Part shown: piece after piece, positions 61,301 through 64,000 of the stretch
Numbering within the stretch: the first letter of the stretch is position 1
Layout of the letters: each line of letters begins with the position of its first letter
NCBI GenBank assembly: GCA_002633005.1
Contig: NMRA01000266.1
Span: 74,544 to 138,543, forward strand
From: Phoronis australis
Taxonomy: Eukaryota; Phoronida; Phoronidae
Direction of reading: 5' to 3'
DNA length: 64,000 bases
Translations under genes and position numbers: made by a program
The notes under the pieces: model-generated
Told to the model about the DNA's origin: nothing
Database searches by the model: none
The model's input: only the letters and a program-made list of their open reading frames with translations

Positions 61301-62604
61301 GATTACGTGAGGCGCATTTTAAGTGAGTACGCGTGATTTTGGCTAGATTTTAGCGAGACGGTAGCGCAGGTTCTACCGTTACTGAAATCTACCCATATGT
61401 TTACAACAACTTGATTGATGTCTAAATTTGTGACATTTATCCTGCAGGTACATATGGCATAGAAGCCCCGGCACGGACCAGGTGTTATGCATAACTTATA
61501 ATAAATCAGCTGCCAACAATCGCTCAAAAACAAAGGTAGCTGGCAGTTTTGTCCTCCAAGTGTAATCCCAAACAACACGCAAGACTCGCCAATTAAAGCA
61601 AACTATTTTTACCCCAATTAAGGCACTGGGACAGATTTTGCACATGTATGTCAACCTTCCTTAGTCAGGAACAAATTGTATTATAACAATTTTTGTCTTG
61701 CAAGTTTCTATCCAACGTATTTGTATAGTAATTCAGTAATAAAAATGCATATTTAAAGCTAGAAATGCATTTTAAAAACTCATATGAAACTTACAGGCAA
61801 CGCTAACCGTCAACATCCTGGTGATATTGACAGCCCAGTGAAATGGGTTGAAGGCGTAACATACAAACTTCATCGAATTAAACTCAGGATGTGCTTTAAA
61901 TGACGTCATAGATGAATAGTTACGGCCGCCGTGGACACCTTTCAAATCCCACTGTAGCGAGCTAAGGAATACTGGCGAGCTCCAACCCACGATGCAGCGG
62001 GGATTCACGCTGTCGGTAGCGCAGTTTACTCTGTACATTTTACCGGCCATGGTCGTCATCACGTTTCCCGTCGCATCAAGTTTCGGCCACGAAGAAGCAA
62101 ATGTTAGTTGGGTTGGCCCGACTGAAATAATTACCTTATCAGGCGAAGGGACTCAAATTTGGAGTTCATCAGTGCAATTCGATTAAATTGTAGGTAAATC
62201 TCCAGAAGTCTATTTGTATGCAACTAATTGAACAAGCACAAACATCTTGTGGTTTCTAGTTTTTATTTTTTTAACTTACGTACAGAAGACAACTAAACGG
62301 ATAACCCTCTCCACCTTGCGGCTACGATTACGGTTGTTGGTCGCCTCACACGTTACGCTCTTTCCGTTTAACTGCGGCCGAGCTTCGAAGTGCAGCGATA
62401 GGCGATAAATATATTTTTTGCCGGTGACTTTTTCCACCTGTCCAACCGACATACCAGGCAGGCTTTGCCACGTCATGATGATCCCAGGATTTACGGCATC
62501 GCTAATGCAAGTGAACGTGTAATTTGACCCCGCGTGGAGTACTACAGTGTTGTTGAGTGTGACCGAATAGTTATTGCAATCCACTTTCAGAAACGACGGG
62601 CCAA
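45076..62604 (-). CDS. Ig6-TSP1 single-pass membrane receptor (5' end beyond window)
   Basis: Exons in transcript order: 62604-62284, 62121-61795, 60970-60641, 53946-53590, 53394-53062, 52222-51920 (six Ig domains), 49064-48891 (TSP1), 46724-45076 (membrane segment and tail), all complement. The assembled part is 3794 nt, at least 1263 residues. Every internal junction is GT/AG and phase 1, so each exon is an exchangeable domain. Each Ig exon opens with X-G-P. No signal-peptide exon is visible, so the 5' end is probably beyond 64000. The order Ig-TSP1-TM recalls UNC5-type receptors, but no ZU5 or death domain is present, so I do not name it. Extra exons could hide in the 6.7-kb intron between Ig3 and Ig4. 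It is probably a cell-surface adhesion or recognition receptor (inference). Confidence 0.78.
46725..48890 (-). other. Intron between TSP1 and transmembrane exons
   Basis: 2.2 kb with several unsupported frames on both strands (for example plus 47341-47733, 130 codons). An ACATGTACATGTA run lies at 48444. No exon recognised. Confidence 0.5.
48891..49064 (-). CDS. Thrombospondin type 1 repeat exon
   Basis: Acceptor GTCGTTTTAG before 49064. The 58 codons have the classic TSP1 pattern: W-S-x-W-x-x-W-x-x-C, C-G-x-G, RRRTC, six cysteines, ending DDCPG. Ending at CCAG|GTCGGT gives 174 nt and phase 1 at both ends, which joins in frame to the membrane exon. A stronger-looking donor four bases later (CG|GTAAGC) would end at phase 2 and break that frame, so I prefer 48891. 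Confidence 0.82.
49320..50330. repeat. (GTA/GTG)n trinucleotide array spanning an assembly gap
   Basis: From about 49326 the sequence is almost pure GTAGTGGTA-type triplets, broken by 631 N (49602-50232), then GTGGTGGTT-type triplets and a short (AGC)n at 50305. The gap is probably unresolved array. The long Ser/Gly, Val and Thr frames across it are artefacts. It lies in the intron between Ig6 and TSP1. Confidence 0.95.
50331..51919 (-). other. Intron between Ig6 and TSP1, remainder
   Basis: AT-rich sequence with short frames only; no exon, RNA gene or repeat family recognised. Confidence 0.5.
51920..52222 (-). CDS. Ig domain 6 exon
   Basis: Acceptor GGTCTGCAG before 52222; donor AGAA|GTGAGT after 51920; 303 nt, phase 1-1. 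It reads GPTVVTIEIEG, YTLVCKSDYAYP, RFEWEPE, and TIVTCRAIN, so both cysteines and the Trp are present. It is followed in the transcript by TSP1. Confidence 0.82.
52223..53061 (-). other. Intron between Ig5 and Ig6
   Basis: 839 bp. A 92-codon plus frame (52402-52680) has no motif. Nothing else seen. Confidence 0.5.
53062..53394 (-). CDS. Ig domain 5 exon, divergent (lacks second Cys and Trp)
   Basis: Acceptor GTTTTTAG before 53394; donor ATAT|GTAAGC after 53062; 333 nt, phase 1-1. It opens DGPDILTAHSVRG, then FWLICKTDGAFPG. The core Trp position reads NIMMEPE, and where the second cysteine is expected the sequence is RVFTYVAKNT, with Tyr instead of Cys. Reading frame and splice sites are intact, so it is divergent rather than a pseudo-exon. 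Confidence 0.75.
53590..53946 (-). CDS. Ig domain 4 exon
   Basis: Acceptor GTCTTTTCAG before 53946; donor GCAT|GTATGT after 53590; 357 nt, phase 1-1. It opens GPRNVRLTLFGEP, then YSVSCQTSNVYPRADVVWNI and YSVVCNATN. Potential N-glycosylation sites are NIS, NTT and NAT. Confidence 0.82.
54103..55739 (+). mobile_element. TTAA-flanked THAP-type DNA transposon, copy B (decayed, inverted to A)
   Basis: The left end is TAAAGGAGAATGCCATTT and the right end GGGTAGCATTCTCCTTTAA. The ends are inverse to each other and match copy A, with TTAA at the right junction and CTAA at the left. Reading the plus strand, fragments REPEMLRKWRAVVNT (about 54362) and HLRVCGRHFVDSNFSDEFW (about 54426) are THAP-domain pieces (the 'W..a', 'C..HF...F' parts), but they lie in shifted frames with stops. 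At 1.64 kb it is nearly the same length as copy A. Confidence 0.72.
57229..57440. repeat. TACTGGGCC-rich repeat patch 1
   Basis: The words TACTGGGCCAATACTGGCCC, TATTGGGCCGG and ACCGGGCCAATACT recur within about 200 bp, mostly as interleaved inverted words. Related to 60108-60262. Non-coding. Confidence 0.5.
60108..60262. repeat. TACTGGGCC-rich repeat patch 2
   Basis: The words GGGCCAATACTTGG, TATTGGGCCATTAGTGGCCC and AGTACTGGCCCAATAC. The right edge followed by CATGTTTACT matches, inverted, the left edge AGTAAACATGCAGGTACTGG of patch 1, suggesting one mobile family in two orientations. Confidence 0.45.
60641..60970 (-). CDS. Ig domain 3 exon
   Basis: Acceptor TCTTCCTTCAG before 60970; donor AATT|GTAAGT after 60641; 330 nt, phase 1-1. 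It opens DGPTMVDIRV, then YEVECRTDVTHPKADVAWTL and KEITCSAININ, with NIT as a glycosylation site. Confidence 0.82.
61258..61387. mobile_element. MITE copy 6 (reverse orientation)
   Basis: The left end is GTTCAGTAATGCTAAGTCCC and the right end is GGTTCTACCGTTACTGAA. The interior GCGAGATTACGTGAGG matches copy 5. It is more diverged than copies 4 and 5 and sits in the intron between Ig2 and Ig3. Confidence 0.75.
61795..62121 (-). CDS. Ig domain 2 exon
   Basis: Acceptor TTATTTCAG before 62121; donor GCCT|GTAAGT after 61795; 327 nt, phase 1-1. It opens GPTQLTFASSWPK, then YRVNCATDSVNP, IVGWSSP and MKFVCYAFNPF. It has one additional cysteine (RCIVGW) between the canonical pair. Confidence 0.82.
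62284..62604 (-). CDS. Ig domain 1 exon (first seen in window)
   Basis: Acceptor TTTTATTTTAAG before 62604; donor TTCT|GTACGT after 62284; 321 nt, phase 1-1. It opens GPSFLKVDCNNYSVTLNN, then YTFTCISDAVNP, IMTWQSLPG and SVTCEATNN. It enters at phase 1, so a further upstream exon must exist outside the assembled part. None is recognisable up to 64000. Confidence 0.8.
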
Positions 62605-62662
62605 CTTAAAATAAAAAATACGGCAAGGTTACTTGAAAACGCCAGGTGGGTCTCTACACTTG

Positions 62663-62781
62663 TGTTGTGGATGTGTGGTATTTTTGTAGTGCGGCTGCAA
62701 CACGGCTTACTGTATATTCGATGTTGTATGGATGCGAAGTACTTTTGTAGTGCAGCTGCAACACGGCTTCCTGCATATTCT
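62663..62781. repeat. 59-bp tandem duplication
   Basis: Two adjacent units share TTTTTGTAGTGCGGCTGCAA (or close variant), then CACGGCTT.CTG.ATATTC, offset by 59 bp. Non-coding. Confidence 0.85.
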
Positions 62782-62789
62782 ACCGAGCA

Positions 62790-63110
62790 CTGTTATTAAA
62801 GACAAGATTTTTTCGCTAAGACAAATCTTTCACGTCCTTAACACTCACTGTCCGACAATAAGGGTTTAAGCGTCACAGAGAAAATCTCCCGGGTTCAAAA
62901 TGTTTTACACACCAATTAACAGCGTTTATTGATACATTTAGCCACGTTTAGCTGTCTAAAACGACAGTCGAATTAGTTCTTTCACTTCTATAAATTAGTC
63001 TCAAAATTTACGAGACAACTCATTGACTGTTACCAACAGACACCCTCTTGCGGTCGATACATGTATACTCGTGGGAAAACCGTCGATTTCAGTGTGTTGG
63101 CCAATCATGA
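62790..63110. other. No feature seen
   Basis: AT-rich sequence upstream of the first Ig exon, in the same intron or intergenic space. No coding motif. Confidence 0.4.
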
Positions 63111-63450
63111 TATTGGAAAACGAAATTAACCAAAAAGATGACGATAAAGATGATGACGAAGATTACGAATATGACGACGATGGTGGCGAGGATGAACAAA
63201 AGAAGTAATAATAACATACACATGTCGAACGTAGAACTCCGAAATCAGTAAGAAAAAGCCTACAGTCTTGAGCGACACTTGGCGAAATTAACGGAAAAGA
63301 CAACGACGGAGATGATGACGACGATGATGACGATGATGACGAATATGATGATGGTGGTGGTGGCGATGATGAACAACATCTCAACATTCATATGATGAAC
63401 TTGGATGTCATAAATCAATAAGAAATGGGCTACAGTCTAGTTCATAGAAG
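63110..63450. repeat. (GAT/GAC)n array within a ~178-bp tandem duplication
   Basis: Each unit has GAAATTAAC, a run of GATGAC triplets ending GATGAACAA, then a conserved tail with 'AATCA.TAAGAAA..GCCTACAGTCT' ('GGCTACAGTCT' in the second). The Asp/Glu or Ser-rich frames across it are repeat translations. Confidence 0.85.
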
Positions 63451-64000
63451 GTAAACCAACATCAATGCAGCCAGAGCGCTCAACAAAGGAACAGCGTTAT
63501 CAGAAAATCTCAAATAACCCGAAAAGTCGACTTCCTAGCGAAAAATGGAAAACATCTTCTGAAAGCCCGTTCAAAATTCTATCTAAACTGATGGTATCGC
63601 CTAATTCCGTAAATTTTTCAAAAAAATGAAATTTTGCGTTTTTTTTAAGAGATTCAAAGTCAAATAACTCGAAAACGGTAAGTCTCAGAAAAAAATTTTT
63701 ACAGGCCATTTGAAAGATAATACTTCAAAGAATCTACATGCAAAAATTCACGTCTTTTTCTCTTCCCGTTTAAAATCGCACTCCAGACGACTGAAAATGT
63801 GTCAACAGTTGCCATATCCGCCATCTTGAATGCAACTTCCGGTTTTTCGGATTTGTATAATAGCATGTTACAAGAAACTAATAGCTGTAAAAATTCGAAG
63901 GAATTGGTCTCATAATGCGCACTCTACAGGAGAAAACGTTTTTAGGCCAAAATCGAGGTGCGCATGCTCGATCGCCGATATTTCCGCAATCTTTAACCAA
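63451..64000. other. Window end, no gene seen
   Basis: No exon or repeat family recognised. A short minus frame (63500-63709) has no support. Confidence 0.4.

Noticed and set aside
45076-62604. Naming the receptor UNC5
   Set aside because: It has one TSP1 instead of two, six or more Ig domains instead of two, and no ZU5 or death domain in the tail.
63163-63387. Ser-rich minus frame and Asp/Glu-rich plus frame
   Set aside because: Translations of the GAT/GAC array.
1-64000. CRISPR array, bacterial operon or provirus
   Set aside because: Spliced exons, microsatellites and MITEs show animal nuclear DNA. No regularly spaced direct repeats with unique spacers were seen.

Overview
This is a window of animal nuclear DNA, not bacterial or viral. 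It is roughly 40% G+C, with short exons bounded by GT/AG introns, extracellular Ig, thrombospondin type 1 and PAN/apple-type domains, many small inverted-repeat transposons, microsatellites and one assembly gap (49602-50232). The palindromic word ACATGTA recurs often, which suits a marine invertebrate such as an amphioxus, hemichordate, echinoderm or mollusc. The species cannot be fixed from sequence alone. Most short ORFs here are chance.

Layout. (1) 1-10.5 kb: no supported host gene. It holds a LINE C-terminal remnant (471-701), a MITE, a duplicated non-coding segment (3.0-5.1 kb), a transposon-type helix-turn-helix fragment (about 7.8-8.0 kb, minus), a 21-bp minisatellite (8.0-8.3 kb) and a GGCGGAT-ended element. 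(2) 10.5-12 kb: one plus-strand exon encoding a signal peptide, followed in its intron by three ~400-bp tandem satellite units. The rest of that gene was not found. (3) 15.4-17.1 kb: a TTAA-flanked transposon with a decayed THAP domain. Its inverted sister copy lies at 54.1-55.7 kb. (4) 18.6-21.3 kb: a locally repeated unit containing an unknown ORF, intact once and broken once.

(5) 23.2-41 kb: two minus-strand paralogues in tandem, gene A (23222-26242) and gene B (32110-37244). Each encodes a secreted protein of 380-390 residues: signal peptide, two tandem beta-sandwich repeats resembling family 2 carbohydrate-binding modules, and a C-terminal PAN/apple-like module. Their exon phases match exactly and exon 2 is 366 nt in both. 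A putative 5' leader exon and upstream sequence are also duplicated.

(6) 45.1-62.6 kb: a large minus-strand gene, incomplete at its 5' end, for a type I membrane receptor. Reading in transcript order it has six one-exon Ig domains, one TSP1 domain, a transmembrane segment and a ~510-residue cytoplasmic tail in a single exon. All its domain junctions are phase 1. The fifth Ig domain lacks the canonical second cysteine and the tryptophan.

The best candidates for something undescribed are the tandem CBM2-like/PAN secreted pair and the Ig6-TSP1 receptor with its unclassified tail. Both are extracellular recognition architectures. Any link to carbohydrate or microbe sensing is inference.
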